From: a virus
DNA: 43,177 nucleotides
IMG/VR virus record: IMGVR_UViG_3300043425_000490
Span: 1 to 43,177 of that record
Direction: 5' to 3' (one strand)
The notes under the pieces were generated by a model, which saw only the letters and a list, made by a program, of their open reading frames with translations, was not told where the DNA came from and ran no database searches. A program made the translations under genes and the position numbers. Below are positions 22,924-32,319 of this stretch, one piece after another; the first letter of the stretch is position 1; every line of letters begins with the position of its first letter.

Positions 22924-23720
22924 TATTTGTAATGTTTCCATGCAAATTCTGAGATTGTTTTAAATGATGCTTTATCTTTACAAACATTCTCGATTAATAC
23001 TTTTTGGTTGTCGTTTTCTAATGAGTTAAATGTTTCTACAATCGCATTCGCTGTATCAACATCAACTAGCTTTGTTGTACCATTGTCAAACAAAATGTAA
23101 TTAGATTTTTTTGATTCAACAATATATTTTAATGAATCAAAAGCACCACCTTTTACTTGTTCAACTTCTTCAGATTGTATAACCGAATCAGGTACTTTAG
23201 TATCTGTATAAGGAACACTAAAATATTTACCTAGTTTCTCATTAAAATATAGAGCAACTTTAGTACCATCAGGATATTGTCTGATTGCTCTTCTTTTTAA
23301 TACTAAGATAAATGGAACATCATTCAAGCTTTCTTGTACTTGAGATGTTTCTTCTGGCTTCTTTGTGCCCATATTTCTTCGATGAGCAGGATATTTACGA
23401 CCAGTATCAGGGTTATATTTTACGTCGGCCGAAACAATAGTACCTTCATTTACATCTTCACGAACAGCTTGTCTAGTCTTTTGAAAGATTTGCTGATTGT
23501 TAGTAATTAAATCAATCATCTTGCTTAGTAGATTTTGAACGATAGTTTTTTCTGCATTGTTTAACACAGGTCTATCTTCACTCATCTTATCTAATACTTT
23601 ATGAAGACGTTGAATTTGAGACTTGTCCGCTAAACCAGCACGTACAAGCACGTCGAATTTAGAATAACTTGATTCTTCTTCGATTACCGTCTTACCTTTA
23701 AATTGATTTAATGATTTCAT
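22923..23720 (-). CDS. hypothetical head-operon protein, 265 aa
   Basis: I do not recognise a named family. The N-terminal third is helical (SSYSKFDVLVRAGLADKSQIQRLHKVLDKMSEDRPVLNNAEKTIVQNLL) and the middle has a DPDTGRKYPAHRR-like basic patch (PDTGRKYPAHRRN). The C-terminal half has a beta-rich segment (VALYFNEKLGKYFSVPYTDTK). To my recollection, similar proteins occur next to gene 20 in marine T4-like phages. Position between core proteins 67 and 68 suggests a prohead core or head-assembly role. Its stop overlaps the next start (TAATG). Confidence 0.7.
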   Translation of the reverse strand: MKSLNQFKGKTVIEEESSYSKFDVLVRAGLADKSQIQRLHKVLDKMSEDRPVLNNAEKTIVQNLLSKMIDLITNNQQIFQKTRQAVREDVNEGTIVSADVKYNPDTGRKYPAHRRNMGTKKPEETSQVQESLNDVPFILVLKRRAIRQYPDGTKVALYFNEKLGKYFSVPYTDTKVPDSVIQSEEVEQVKGGAFDSLKYIVESKKSNYILFDNGTTKLVDVDTANAIVETFNSLENDNQKVLIENVCKDKASFKTISEFAWKHYK

Positions 23721-23726
23721 ATCTGT

Positions 23727-23903
23727 TTATTCTGCTTCTTTAGCTTCCACTTCATTTACAGAAAATAAATTAGCACCTACGTTTTGTTTCATGGACTCGA
23801 GTGCTTCGAAAGCTTTAGCTGAAAGAATGTCATTCAAAGCTTCTTGCGCTTGTGAGTTTTGACCTTGTCCAACTAAATCAATAAATTGTTGTACATTGCT
23901 CAT
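23727..23903 (-). CDS. 67: prohead core protein gp67-like, 58 aa
   Basis: This short gene lies just after gene 20. It starts ATG 23901-23903 with a strong ribosome-binding site (AAGGAGA) and ends TAA. The 58-aa product reads MSNVQQFIDLVGQG, then QALNDILSAKAFEALESMKQ, then an acidic end (EVEAKEAE), the pattern of T4 gp67-type core proteins (a small helical protein later cleaved by gp21). It is preceded by an exact late promoter box at 23924-23931. Confidence 0.88.
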   Translation of the reverse strand: MSNVQQFIDLVGQGQNSQAQEALNDILSAKAFEALESMKQNVGANLFSVNEVEAKEAE

Positions 23904-23918
23904 AGTAAATCTCCTTGT

Positions 23919-25571
23919 TTATTTATTTATATACTTTGAAACTCGCTCTACATCAGCATCTAGCTGTGGAGTCTCAGATTCAGTATCGCCACGTTCATAT
24001 GTGTTATCAACCGGTTCTTGTTGTTGCATATCTTGACCTTGGTCTTGTTGCATACCAAAATCTTGACCATCTTGTGATGGAGGAGGTGGTTCAGAATCAA
24101 TCTGTTTATCCATCTCTTCAATCTCATCATCAGTCAATAACAATACATTCTTTTTAACCCATTCTTGTGAATAGTATCTACCAACAAATGGGTCAATCAT
24201 ACCTAGCATGTTTAAACGCTCACGAAGCAATTCAGCTTCTTTAAGTTCTTCAAAGTTATTATCTTTTTTGTAGTCGTAATAGATTTCTTCTCTAAACTTT
24301 TCCCACTCTTCTTTAGAACAGATACCTTTAAGTACTAATTGAGTAGCTAAAGCATGGTCAAAGATTTGTGAAAACTTGTTACGAATACGAGTAATAAATT
24401 TAGCAAACTTTAATTCATCTCTAGTTACTTCAGTAGTACGGCCTAGACCAACCATACCTTGTTGTGCTTCTAAACGAGAATAAGGCACACCTAATGATTG
24501 AAGCAATTTCTTCTGGAAGTAATTAACATCATCCATTTGACCTAAGTTTTGACCTGCTGGTAATGTTGAGATTTCTGTGCCTTTACCGCCTTCACGACGA
24601 GGAAGCCAAAAGTCTTCTAGCATCGATAGATGTTTTCTATCATCTCTTAACTCACCAGTGTTAGAGTCATATACCATTTTGTTACGATACTTGACCATAA
24701 CATCACGCATATATTGTTCAGCTTTACCTTTTGGTAAGTTACCAACATCAATATAGAATATACGACGCTCAGGTGCTCTAGATAATCTATAGATAACTAC
24801 AGCATCTTCAATCATACGTAACTGATTGAGTGGTTTAATTGCTTTATGTAAATATGAAATAACGAATGTATTTTTAGCATCCATCATTCCAGAGTTAACA
24901 TTAATGATAGAGTCTGGTGCAATTCTAATGCCTTGATTTACATTAGCACCGAATGTTTGAGTTGCAGTACCTCTATCAGAATATACATAGTATTCTGCCG
25001 TTGACTTGATGATATCAGCACCAGTCTTAGGGTCTTTATCTTTCTTTATTTCACGAACTTTTCGAATCTTGCGAGGGTCGATGTATCTTAATTCTTTGAT
25101 GCCATCTCTTGGTTTCTTTTCATCTACGATTACATGATAGTAAATACGACCATCAATGTACCAACGACGAAAGATATCATCAGCAAGATTTGAGAAATTC
25201 ATCAATTTAAGAACGTTTGCGAATTCTTCTTGAATTTTCTTTTTAATAGTTTCAGGTTGTTTTAATTTGTCTGTGACAATATCAACAACTGTACCGTCAT
25301 CATCATGAGTAATAGCCTCATTTACAATTTCATCAATTGCATTTTCACACTCAGGATGGTTAGACATCTCTCTATAACGAGTAATAAGTTCTAATTCATT
25401 ACGAACAGAACCTTCTAAATCTACATAGGTGCCATAGTGAGCGTTTTGTGTAATAGTAACTGCACCATCATCTAGTGCAGACGTAGGAAGAGCGAACGAA
25501 GCCTGCTCAGGTTGTTCAACCTTAGCGATTTCTTTCGAACCTAAATTAAAGCCAAATAGTTTGATTGCCAC
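23919..25571 (-). CDS. 20: portal protein gp20
   Basis: gp20 forms the dodecameric portal at the head vertex for DNA packaging and tail joining. The 550-aa product matches T4 gp20 (524 aa): NHPECENAIDEIVNEAITHDD, ELRYIDPRKIRKVREIKKDKD, SYLHKAIKPLNQLRMIEDAVVIYRLSRAPERRIFYIDVGNLPK, EDFWLPRREGGKGTEISTLPAGQN and RTTEVTRDELKFAKFITRIRNKFS. The C-terminus is Gln-rich. Start is GTG 25571 with AAGGA upstream. Confidence 0.97.
   Translation of the reverse strand: MAIKLFGFNLGSKEIAKVEQPEQASFALPTSALDDGAVTITQNAHYGTYVDLEGSVRNELELITRYREMSNHPECENAIDEIVNEAITHDDDGTVVDIVTDKLKQPETIKKKIQEEFANVLKLMNFSNLADDIFRRWYIDGRIYYHVIVDEKKPRDGIKELRYIDPRKIRKVREIKKDKDPKTGADIIKSTAEYYVYSDRGTATQTFGANVNQGIRIAPDSIINVNSGMMDAKNTFVISYLHKAIKPLNQLRMIEDAVVIYRLSRAPERRIFYIDVGNLPKGKAEQYMRDVMVKYRNKMVYDSNTGELRDDRKHLSMLEDFWLPRREGGKGTEISTLPAGQNLGQMDDVNYFQKKLLQSLGVPYSRLEAQQGMVGLGRTTEVTRDELKFAKFITRIRNKFSQIFDHALATQLVLKGICSKEEWEKFREEIYYDYKKDNNFEELKEAELLRERLNMLGMIDPFVGRYYSQEWVKKNVLLLTDDEIEEMDKQIDSEPPPPSQDGQDFGMQQDQGQDMQQQEPVDNTYERGDTESETPQLDADVERVSKYINK
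23924..23931 (-). promoter_or_regulatory. TATAAATA late promoter for the 67-68-21 group
   Basis: An exact T4 late consensus on the minus strand overlaps the end of gene 20 and lies 20 bases before the gp67-like ATG, with AAGGAG between. Confidence 0.7.
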
Positions 25572-25602
25572 TGATATTTTTCCTTAACATAATGAAGAAT
25601 AA

Positions 25603-25619
25603 GGGGAGAATATCTCCCC
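25603..25619 (-). terminator. G+C-rich hairpin after gene 19
   Basis: A 7-bp stem (GGGGAGA with TCTCCCC, 3-nt loop) in the gap between 19 and 20 is followed by a weak U run (TTATTCTT) on the minus strand. It may attenuate or protect the transcript rather than fully terminate. Confidence 0.5.
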
Positions 25620-25626
25620 CTATTAC

Positions 25627-26172
25627 TTATACAACTAAATCTTCAACTGATTCCCACCATTGGTATGATAGAGTTACTGAGAATTCTTCAATAGTGTCAT
25701 TAGCACCCCAATCAACATCGATTGGTGATACGTCTGTTGGGAATACACCGATGAATTTATATTTCTTCAGTACATCACCATTTTTACCGTATTGACGAAC
25801 TTCACTGTCTACTGTATAGCCAAGTGGTGTTTGTGCGGCAGGATTACGAACGTTCAAGTTATGACTATTTAGACCATTCATCCAACGCTCGAAAGCGTTA
25901 CGAACAGCAAAGTCTTCATCATTAATAACTGTGATTGTCCAGTCAGCGAATGTTCTGTTACCTGCAAACTTTAGTTCACGACCAAAGTATTGAACAGGCA
26001 CAGAATTTACTGTTGAACCAGGTAATTGAGCAGTCTTACACATGAATGTAAGTTTTGTCTGAGCATTTCCTGGTACAGCAAAAGCTGGGAACGGAAGCGT
26101 CACCTCAAATAGATTTGGGCGGGCACCGTCTCCAGTCATTTGAGAGCGGAATTGATTTACATTAAAAGCCAT
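25627..26172 (-). CDS. 19: tail tube protein gp19
   Basis: gp19 forms the inner tube of the contractile tail. The 181-aa product has the T4 gp19 pattern: NQFRSQMTGDGARPNLFEVTLPFPA, FMCKTAQLPGSTVNSVPVQYFGRELKFAGNRTFADWTITVINDEDF, VRNAFERWMNGLNSHN, and VGVFPTDVSPIDVDWGANDTIEEFSVTLSYQWWE near the end. The gene lies between 18 and 20, as expected. A strong ribosome-binding site, AGGAGAAAAAA, precedes it. Confidence 0.97.
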   Translation of the reverse strand: MAFNVNQFRSQMTGDGARPNLFEVTLPFPAFAVPGNAQTKLTFMCKTAQLPGSTVNSVPVQYFGRELKFAGNRTFADWTITVINDEDFAVRNAFERWMNGLNSHNLNVRNPAAQTPLGYTVDSEVRQYGKNGDVLKKYKFIGVFPTDVSPIDVDWGANDTIEEFSVTLSYQWWESVEDLVV

Positions 26173-26190
26173 TTTTTTCTCCTATCTCTC

Positions 26191-26198
26191 TATTTATT
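26191..26198 (-). promoter_or_regulatory. late-promoter-like box before gene 19
   Basis: The minus strand reads AATAAATA, one base off the TATAAATA consensus, 18 bases before ATG 26172. It overlaps the stop of gene 18. Confidence 0.4.
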
Positions 26199-27867
26199 AG
26201 AATTGTCCGACAACTTCATCAAAACTTACACCTGTACGTGTTGCTACAAAGTTAAGTTGAATAAAGTTGATTGAACGTGCTGGTTTAATATAGATGTCAC
26301 CAACAAACTCGTTGCGGTCAATAACTTCAGCAGTGTTGTTTGTTTCATCACAAACTACTCTAAAGTCAAAAATACCACGACGACCTTGAACATCTCTTAA
26401 GTATGGCTCAACTAAGTTTACGAACTGAGCACGAGTAAACTCGTCGTTAAATTCGAACAATGAAGAGCGTGATGCACGAGCAATTGTTTTTTCTAATACA
26501 ATGAACAGACGACGAACGTTGATTCTATCGAATGCGCTTGGACGAGATAACAATGTTTTGTCACCATACAAGATTGTACCTTCACCTGGGAATGTAACTA
26601 CAGGGTTGATACCTTTTTTGTATAGTTCATCTCTTTCAGCTTGTGTTGGGTTCCATGCTAATTTAACTACGTTTTTAATTACACCACGATTTAAACCTGC
26701 TGGTGAGAACCAAGGGTCACGTTGTAAATCAGTACGTACACATAAACCAGCGATATCACCGTTTAATGGAATCCAACGATATGTATCATTGTATTTGTCG
26801 TATTGATATTTGTAACCTGAGTCCATCACTAAGTATGAAGATGATGTTAAGCTGTTACGAGCCGCTAAAATATCAGTAGCTTCAGAACCTGCGTTATTTA
26901 CAACGTCATCCATATCTGGTGAAAGGAACACTAAACAATCTTTACGAGACTCAGCAATAGAAGCTAAGTAAGCAGGCATTGTATTACCTGAAGTTTTACC
27001 TGAAAGAATTAATGAAACATTAATTGCATCAGGATTCTCGAATAAATCGAATGCTGTTTGTAATTCACCATTACTTGGTGCAACATCTCTACCACCTTGC
27101 AAGTCATAGTCGACTGCGGCTGTAAGTGATGAATATGTAATACGTGTTGTAGCAGAAGTACCCCAGTTATTACCATTTGCGTGATGACCTGCCCACCAAA
27201 TGTATTTTGAACGTGAGTTAATCACATCTTTGTAGTAATTACTTGAGCCGTCTGAGTTTTTAGCATCGCTTGCTTTAGAAACAAACGCAAATTTTTCTAA
27301 CACTGTATCTTGAACACCTGTAAAGATACCAGTTCTATCTAGAACGATAATATGCATCTCATCGTTAAATGAGCCTTTATCAGTTGCATAGTCTGAAGTT
27401 TCTGGTGCTGAAGTGAAGTTATTAGCATATGCCCAATCAACATGTGTGTTAGCATCAGAAATAGAAACAGTGATTGAACTACCTAAAGCACCTGCATATT
27501 TTGCATAGAATGTATCTGTTAAAGAACCAGATTGGTGATTTTGTTCATAATCAGTTCTATTTTTAATTTGTCTGCCTGTACCTGAAGAGGTCGCATTGTT
27601 AGCTGTAGAACCAGCCGCACGTACTACTCTTAGGTCTGAACCATAAGATAAGAAGTTTGCCGCTGTGAAAAACTCTGAAAAGGTGTTGCTGTCTGGTTTA
27701 CCGAATGTTTCTGCAAGGCGGATTTCATTATTGATAGAAACTACTTCTCCAATTGGACCCCAAGCAAAATTACCGGCAAAACCACCAATAGTAGTAGCAA
27801 CAGATGGAACAACTGTTGTTAAATCTACTTCAGAGACATTAACTCCTGGTGATAATTGAAATGCCAT
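26197..27867 (-). CDS. 18: tail sheath protein gp18
   Basis: gp18 forms the contractile sheath. The 556-aa product opens LSPGVNVSEVDLTTVVPSVATTIGGFAGNFAWGPIGEVVSI and ends with the conserved sheath core (FDRINVRRLFIVLEKTIARASRSSLFEFNDEFTRAQFVNLVEPYLRDVQGRRGIFDFRVVCDETNN, then ARSINFIQLNFVATRTGVSFDE). It is shorter than T4 gp18 (659 aa), as in other marine relatives. Ribosome-binding site AGGAGAAC. Confidence 0.97.
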   Translation of the reverse strand: MAFQLSPGVNVSEVDLTTVVPSVATTIGGFAGNFAWGPIGEVVSINNEIRLAETFGKPDSNTFSEFFTAANFLSYGSDLRVVRAAGSTANNATSSGTGRQIKNRTDYEQNHQSGSLTDTFYAKYAGALGSSITVSISDANTHVDWAYANNFTSAPETSDYATDKGSFNDEMHIIVLDRTGIFTGVQDTVLEKFAFVSKASDAKNSDGSSNYYKDVINSRSKYIWWAGHHANGNNWGTSATTRITYSSLTAAVDYDLQGGRDVAPSNGELQTAFDLFENPDAINVSLILSGKTSGNTMPAYLASIAESRKDCLVFLSPDMDDVVNNAGSEATDILAARNSLTSSSYLVMDSGYKYQYDKYNDTYRWIPLNGDIAGLCVRTDLQRDPWFSPAGLNRGVIKNVVKLAWNPTQAERDELYKKGINPVVTFPGEGTILYGDKTLLSRPSAFDRINVRRLFIVLEKTIARASRSSLFEFNDEFTRAQFVNLVEPYLRDVQGRRGIFDFRVVCDETNNTAEVIDRNEFVGDIYIKPARSINFIQLNFVATRTGVSFDEVVGQF

Positions 27868-27919
27868 TTTTTTGTTCTCCTATTATGACACGAAAAAAAT
27901 AAATCGTATTTTTATACTG

Positions 27920-27927
27920 TATTTATC
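27920..27927 (-). promoter_or_regulatory. late-promoter-like box before gene 18
   Basis: The minus strand reads GATAAATA, one base off the late consensus, 52 bases before ATG 27867. A second A+T-rich motif (TATAAAAATA) follows it. Confidence 0.35.
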
Positions 27928-27930
27928 AAT

Positions 27931-29577
27931 TTACAGATTTGAAGAAACGTATCCACGATTTTCTATAGTAGTCCACATATCTCCCTCACCATCCACAAAC
28001 TTTTCTGGTTGTTCATCCCAGTTACCATCAAAAATACCTATTGGTGATAAGCTTTCTTCGATTAAAGTGTTGTTATGGTCTAATAATTGCTGTCTGATAT
28101 CTGTATCAGTATATTCTTTAAAGAAACTTTGAGCAGTTAACCAAGCAAATAAAACCAATCCCATACACAAATCGTCATGGTTGCCCTCTTCGGCTTTGTA
28201 AGTATCTTTATCTCTAGCAAAAGTATTTAGTTCGGATATCGTATCAAAATCTGTTAACAATAACTTATCATTTTCAATCAGTGCTTTTAAGTTAGCACAT
28301 CCAATTTTCTTTACAGATTTAGTTGTCTTAATACCAAAGCCAGCACCTTTTCTAAAACCTGAAGCGATGTGTTGACCTTTAATTACATGAGATTCGGTTC
28401 TGTAAATGTTTTCATATTCTAAGTCATAATGTAGAATATCAACCACTTGTTGCCCTACATTATTAGTTTCCACTAATACGAAAGCATCATTATATTTTCT
28501 TGCAATACTGTAAATCACATTAGGAAAAACCATAGGTGTGATTTTGTTGTCTCTATACTTAGCAACTTGTCTATAAGGAACTGAAGACACATCAACAACT
28601 TGAAGTGTAGAATAATCTTGTTCAACACCTTCTGAGCAGTCTACTGTAATGACATATGCTTTTTTAGGGTCAACTTCTTCATAAGCATCAAAGTTGTCAT
28701 ATGTACTGACAGGATTCATAAATGTCAGTGCTCTTAATTTAGTACCTGAAATCAATGTAGCGGTTGAACCTAAGAATTCTGTTTCAAACTCTTGAGCAAA
28801 CTGTTCTGGACTCGTGTTACGAATCGTCATTTCTTTCCAAGCTTCATCACGACCTGGCACCATTGACCAGTGAACTTCGATTGGATTGTAGAATGAACGT
28901 TTTTCTGTAGCGTCAATCCACATCTTATAGAAATGATTTAAACCATAAGGTGTAGAAACAATAATAACTTTAGTTGTTTTACCAGATGAGATAACTGGAT
29001 AAGTTGACGTAAAGAATTCGTTTGCCATGTTTTGAGGAACGAACGCAAACTCATCTAGAAAGATTAAGTTATATGAACCACCACGAACACCTGAAGCACT
29101 AGTTGCATATGCGGCAATCTTAGAACCATTCTCAAGTTCAATGTTACCTTTATTCCATGTTACGATACCTTGTTGTAACCAATTAGGTAAATATTCATAT
29201 GCATACTTGATTCTATCAAGAATCTCACGTGCTAGTGAGCCTTTGTTGGCTAGAATAGCTATTGAATAGTTGTCTTTGAATAATACAGAATGTAACATGT
29301 AACCAGCGGCAGTTGTAGTTTTACCAACCTGACGAGGCATCTTTGCGATAGTAAATCGATTCTCATGAAAAGAATGTACCATCTCTTCTTGAAATGGCCA
29401 CATCTCAAAAGGTACAAGACCTTTATCAACGTTAACAATCTTTACATAAGTTTTGATAAAGTATACGGGGTCATCCATACACTTTGCTATTTCATCTAAT
29501 TGTTCTTGTGTATATTGTATTAAAGTACTAACACGCTTTAATTTAACATTACCAAGATAACCTTTTTGGTCTATCAT
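27931..29577 (-). CDS. 17: terminase large subunit gp17
   Basis: gp17 is the packaging motor and headful nuclease. The 548-aa product has Walker A PRQVGKTT (81-88), Walker B LIFLDE (171-176), coupling motif IVSTPYG (about 208), and nuclease residues in VITVDCSEG (about 310-318), LVETNNVG and EEGNHDDL (about 485-495). Length is close to T4 gp17 (610 aa), slightly shorter. Start overlaps the stop of the Dps-like gene as TAATG. Confidence 0.97.
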   Translation of the reverse strand: MIDQKGYLGNVKLKRVSTLIQYTQEQLDEIAKCMDDPVYFIKTYVKIVNVDKGLVPFEMWPFQEEMVHSFHENRFTIAKMPRQVGKTTTAAGYMLHSVLFKDNYSIAILANKGSLAREILDRIKYAYEYLPNWLQQGIVTWNKGNIELENGSKIAAYATSASGVRGGSYNLIFLDEFAFVPQNMANEFFTSTYPVISSGKTTKVIIVSTPYGLNHFYKMWIDATEKRSFYNPIEVHWSMVPGRDEAWKEMTIRNTSPEQFAQEFETEFLGSTATLISGTKLRALTFMNPVSTYDNFDAYEEVDPKKAYVITVDCSEGVEQDYSTLQVVDVSSVPYRQVAKYRDNKITPMVFPNVIYSIARKYNDAFVLVETNNVGQQVVDILHYDLEYENIYRTESHVIKGQHIASGFRKGAGFGIKTTKSVKKIGCANLKALIENDKLLLTDFDTISELNTFARDKDTYKAEEGNHDDLCMGLVLFAWLTAQSFFKEYTDTDIRQQLLDHNNTLIEESLSPIGIFDGNWDEQPEKFVDGEGDMWTTIENRGYVSSNL

Positions 29578-30011
29578 TATTTTGTAATACTACGTAGCAT
29601 CCATGCATGTTTGTTATGAACATCAATACGACCTGCAACAAAGTCAGCTAGACCTTGTTGGTTTAATTCTGAAGCTAATTCAAATACAACTTGTAAATCT
29701 TGTAATACAATTTCATTATCTCTTAGTAATTCAGAAGCCATAGCTATTGCTGAAGGAATAATTGTTTGGTCTTTTACTTCAGCTAATTCTAATAAGCGAG
29801 TCAATGAACCTGGCGCATATGAATCCATAGCACGAATCTCTTCAGCAATAGGGTCAACTGCACCATGTAATTCTTCATACAAATCACCAAAGAATTCATG
29901 AAATTGCGGAAAGTAAGGACCTTCTACGTTCCAATGAAATGCATGTGATTTAAGATACATTACAAAGGTGTCAGCTAATGTTTTTTTCATTAAATCAATC
30001 AGCGTTTCCAT
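29577..30011 (-). CDS. Dps-like ferritin-family protein
   Basis: The 144-aa product has the Dps ferroxidase pattern with family spacing: His26 (in AFHWNVEGP), His38 (FHEFFGDLYEE), Asp53 and Glu57 (VDPIAEEI), matching the H-12-H-15-D-4-E arrangement. Dps proteins form 12-mers that oxidise and store iron and can protect DNA. It is placed between gp16 and gp17 and overlaps both. Such genes are known in some phages, but their job there is unclear: protection from peroxide, iron storage, or DNA/capsid packing are all possible. Confidence 0.88.
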   Translation of the reverse strand: METLIDLMKKTLADTFVMYLKSHAFHWNVEGPYFPQFHEFFGDLYEELHGAVDPIAEEIRAMDSYAPGSLTRLLELAEVKDQTIIPSAIAMASELLRDNEIVLQDLQVVFELASELNQQGLADFVAGRIDVHNKHAWMLRSITK

Positions 30012-30426
30012 CTTTTTCTTCCTTTATTTTTTTAATTAAATCTGACGTTGAACCAACAAACACTGCTTTATCAACATTGATTGTGTGTTGGTTTTCTGGA
30101 ACTTTAGGTTTCTCACCAGTAAGTTCTATTTTCTTTTTCTGTATATCAAGTAAATCTTTGTTCATCTCAGCCATAGTTTTGATTAAATTAGATGCAACTT
30201 CATATGCTCTAGGATGTTCTGAAGCACGAGCAACTTCTAAAATATCACCAACGGCAGAATTACCTTGACGAATAAGATTTCTAATATTACTTCTTGCAAA
30301 AGCAATATCTTCATGCACATCAGAATCTAGTTCTTCAGGTGCAGGAATAACTTGAGACACTGCTTTCACATCTTCGATAGGATTAACATCAAAGATTTCT
30401 GATAAATTTTTATTCATTTCTTTCAT
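29995..30426 (-). CDS. 16: terminase small subunit gp16
   Basis: gp16 recognises DNA and stimulates gp17. The 143-aa product resembles T4 gp16 (164 aa): an N-terminal MNKNLSEIFDVNPIEDVK, the central helix pair DIAFARSNIRNLIRQGNSAVGDILEVARASEHPRAYEVASNLIKTMAEMNKDLL, and a Lys-rich end. It overlaps the stop of gene 15 as TAATG and the Dps-like gene by 17 bases. An internal Met at residue 4 is another possible start. Confidence 0.92.
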   Translation of the reverse strand: MKEMNKNLSEIFDVNPIEDVKAVSQVIPAPEELDSDVHEDIAFARSNIRNLIRQGNSAVGDILEVARASEHPRAYEVASNLIKTMAEMNKDLLDIQKKKIELTGEKPKVPENQHTINVDKAVFVGSTSDLIKKIKEEKDGNAD

Positions 30427-31427
30427 TATAGGGTATCAGGCCATTCATTAATAGTTTCAGTGAATCCAAAATCATCATCAGCATTCGCTGTAGCTGGATT
30501 TGGAGTAACCACAATAGTAACCGATTTCAATGGACTTAATTCCAATGAATCTACTTTATATATAGCATTCGAATAATCACCTCTAACCATATCATTTACT
30601 TTTAATGGACTAGATAGATTTTCAACAATCAAAGCACCTGTTGCATTATTTGCAAAATAAGTAACAACGCCAGTAACGCCTCTATTTTCGACACGGACTG
30701 TTTCTCCTGTAGTGTATACACCATTTCCTGTAGAAACATTCATATATGCTTTTTGACTGGATGAAGAACCAGATTCTATATACATATTTGTATTTGCTCG
30801 TTTAATAATTTTATCACCACCAACATTTAATGCTGGGAAGATGAAGCCTTTAACGGTAAATGTTAAATCCCATATGATTAATCGAGTCGTTGACATATCA
30901 CCTTCATAATCAATATTAGGTGAAACACTCTCTAATATAATTGGAATGTCATATTTTTGGTCCATACCTTCAATTAAATCGACAGATATAGTAAAATCTG
31001 GAGTGAAGAAAGGTAAAATTTGTTCAATAATTTGAGTACCGTCTTCTGTATTTCTTACATAGATTGATAATGAAAAATCAAAATTATAAGGAATAGGTGC
31101 ATATTGAGAATTAACTGTACCGCTTGAGTTCATCGCATAATTTTTTATTGTCGATGATTGTTTTCTACTTGGGTCATAAGCAAGACCGGTCATATCAAAA
31201 CTGATACGAGGAACAACAGTACCAATAGATTTAATTAAATTAGGGTCACTAGCTAATCTGGTAACATATTTTTCTTTAGGTCCATAAGAAATAGGTACCT
31301 TAAGTGTTTCATAATTGGTTTGTTGATTTAAACTTTTTCGGATAATTTGAATATCATTAAATAAAGTTCCAAATGCAACAACCATTTTTCTAATTGTTCT
31401 ATTGTAATAATGCGATTTACCTAACAT
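30426..31427 (-). CDS. 15: tail completion / sheath stabiliser gp15
   Basis: gp15 caps the sheath and tube before head joining. The 333-aa product starts MLGKSHYYNRTIRKMVVAFGTLFNDIQIIRK, then VPISYGPKEKYVTRLASDPN and PRISFDMTGLAYDPSRK, the hallmark of T4 gp15 (272 aa). A C-terminal extension (about 235-333) has the look of an added beta domain. It overlaps both neighbours (14 and 16) by one base. Confidence 0.95.
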   Translation of the reverse strand: MLGKSHYYNRTIRKMVVAFGTLFNDIQIIRKSLNQQTNYETLKVPISYGPKEKYVTRLASDPNLIKSIGTVVPRISFDMTGLAYDPSRKQSSTIKNYAMNSSGTVNSQYAPIPYNFDFSLSIYVRNTEDGTQIIEQILPFFTPDFTISVDLIEGMDQKYDIPIILESVSPNIDYEGDMSTTRLIIWDLTFTVKGFIFPALNVGGDKIIKRANTNMYIESGSSSSQKAYMNVSTGNGVYTTGETVRVENRGVTGVVTYFANNATGALIVENLSSPLKVNDMVRGDYSNAIYKVDSLELSPLKSVTIVVTPNPATANADDDFGFTETINEWPDTL

Positions 31428-32317
31428 TAGGCTTCTCCAAACGGATTGCTTTCTGTGAAGTCGATGATAGAGTCGGCTTCTGTTTCAATTCGTTTATTAT
31501 CTGTTAAATCTTCAAATGGATTATTGAAAGGTAATAAATCATCGGACACTAAAACACTTCTCATAGCACCTGAAGTATTACCAGTAACATTACCTGAAAT
31601 AAATTTACCGTTCACTCTAATAACATTCATTTCGGAATGTGGAGTGTAAGAGTACACGATTGCTGTTGCTGAGGCATTAGCAAGTGTTGTTCCTTGATAT
31701 ACGATTTCATCACGAATAAATGTTCCTGTGCCAGTATTTGCGAGACTGAGTCTTGTTTTCTTACTATAATCGGCAGCCGCTTTATCAATTTCTTGATTTC
31801 CTGTTTCAATAATTTCATCTGAAAATACGAATTGTTTAAGTTTCATTGCATATAGGTAAACATTACCTGCACGACCTCGACCTATTGTATGAAACATTGC
31901 TTGGTCGTTTTCATGTTCAATAAAAGAAATTTCAAAGAAAGCGGTAAATGTTGGAAAATATAGAATATCACCTTCTCTAGGTTTACTTAAAGTGTTCGAT
32001 GACATTTTAAAACGTCTACGTGATATCAATACAGTAATTTCATCTCTAACTTCTAATCCAAATTTAGAAATAAAATCACTTTCTCCATCCATACCTGTGA
32101 CATTCTCAATATATACTTCAATAGGAGTAATACGTCTAAATTCTGAAGTAACGTCTTCACCATAGAGATAGTCCACTTGGTCTCTAGATGAACGCTCGAT
32201 ATAGAATACATCCATACCTTTAATTTGCATAGCTTCAATCACAAGGTCTTCAACTAGAAGTTGTTCGCTTGTGATTTGATTCTGTGGAAAATTATTAAAA
32301 TAGAAATTGGTAGCCAT
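31427..32317 (-). CDS. 14: neck protein gp14
   Basis: gp14 joins the completed head to the tail with gp13. The 296-aa product has NFYFNNFPQNQITSEQLLVEDLVIEAMQIKGMDVFYIERS, EFRRITPIEVYIENVTGMDGESDFISKFGLEVRDEITVLISRRRF and REGDILYFP, matching T4 gp14 (256 aa). An extra segment with a repeat-like beta domain (about 190-250) is added relative to T4. It follows gene 13 by two bases. Confidence 0.95.
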   Translation of the reverse strand: MATNFYFNNFPQNQITSEQLLVEDLVIEAMQIKGMDVFYIERSSRDQVDYLYGEDVTSEFRRITPIEVYIENVTGMDGESDFISKFGLEVRDEITVLISRRRFKMSSNTLSKPREGDILYFPTFTAFFEISFIEHENDQAMFHTIGRGRAGNVYLYAMKLKQFVFSDEIIETGNQEIDKAAADYSKKTRLSLANTGTGTFIRDEIVYQGTTLANASATAIVYSYTPHSEMNVIRVNGKFISGNVTGNTSGAMRSVLVSDDLLPFNNPFEDLTDNKRIETEADSIIDFTESNPFGEA

Positions 32318-32319
32318 TT

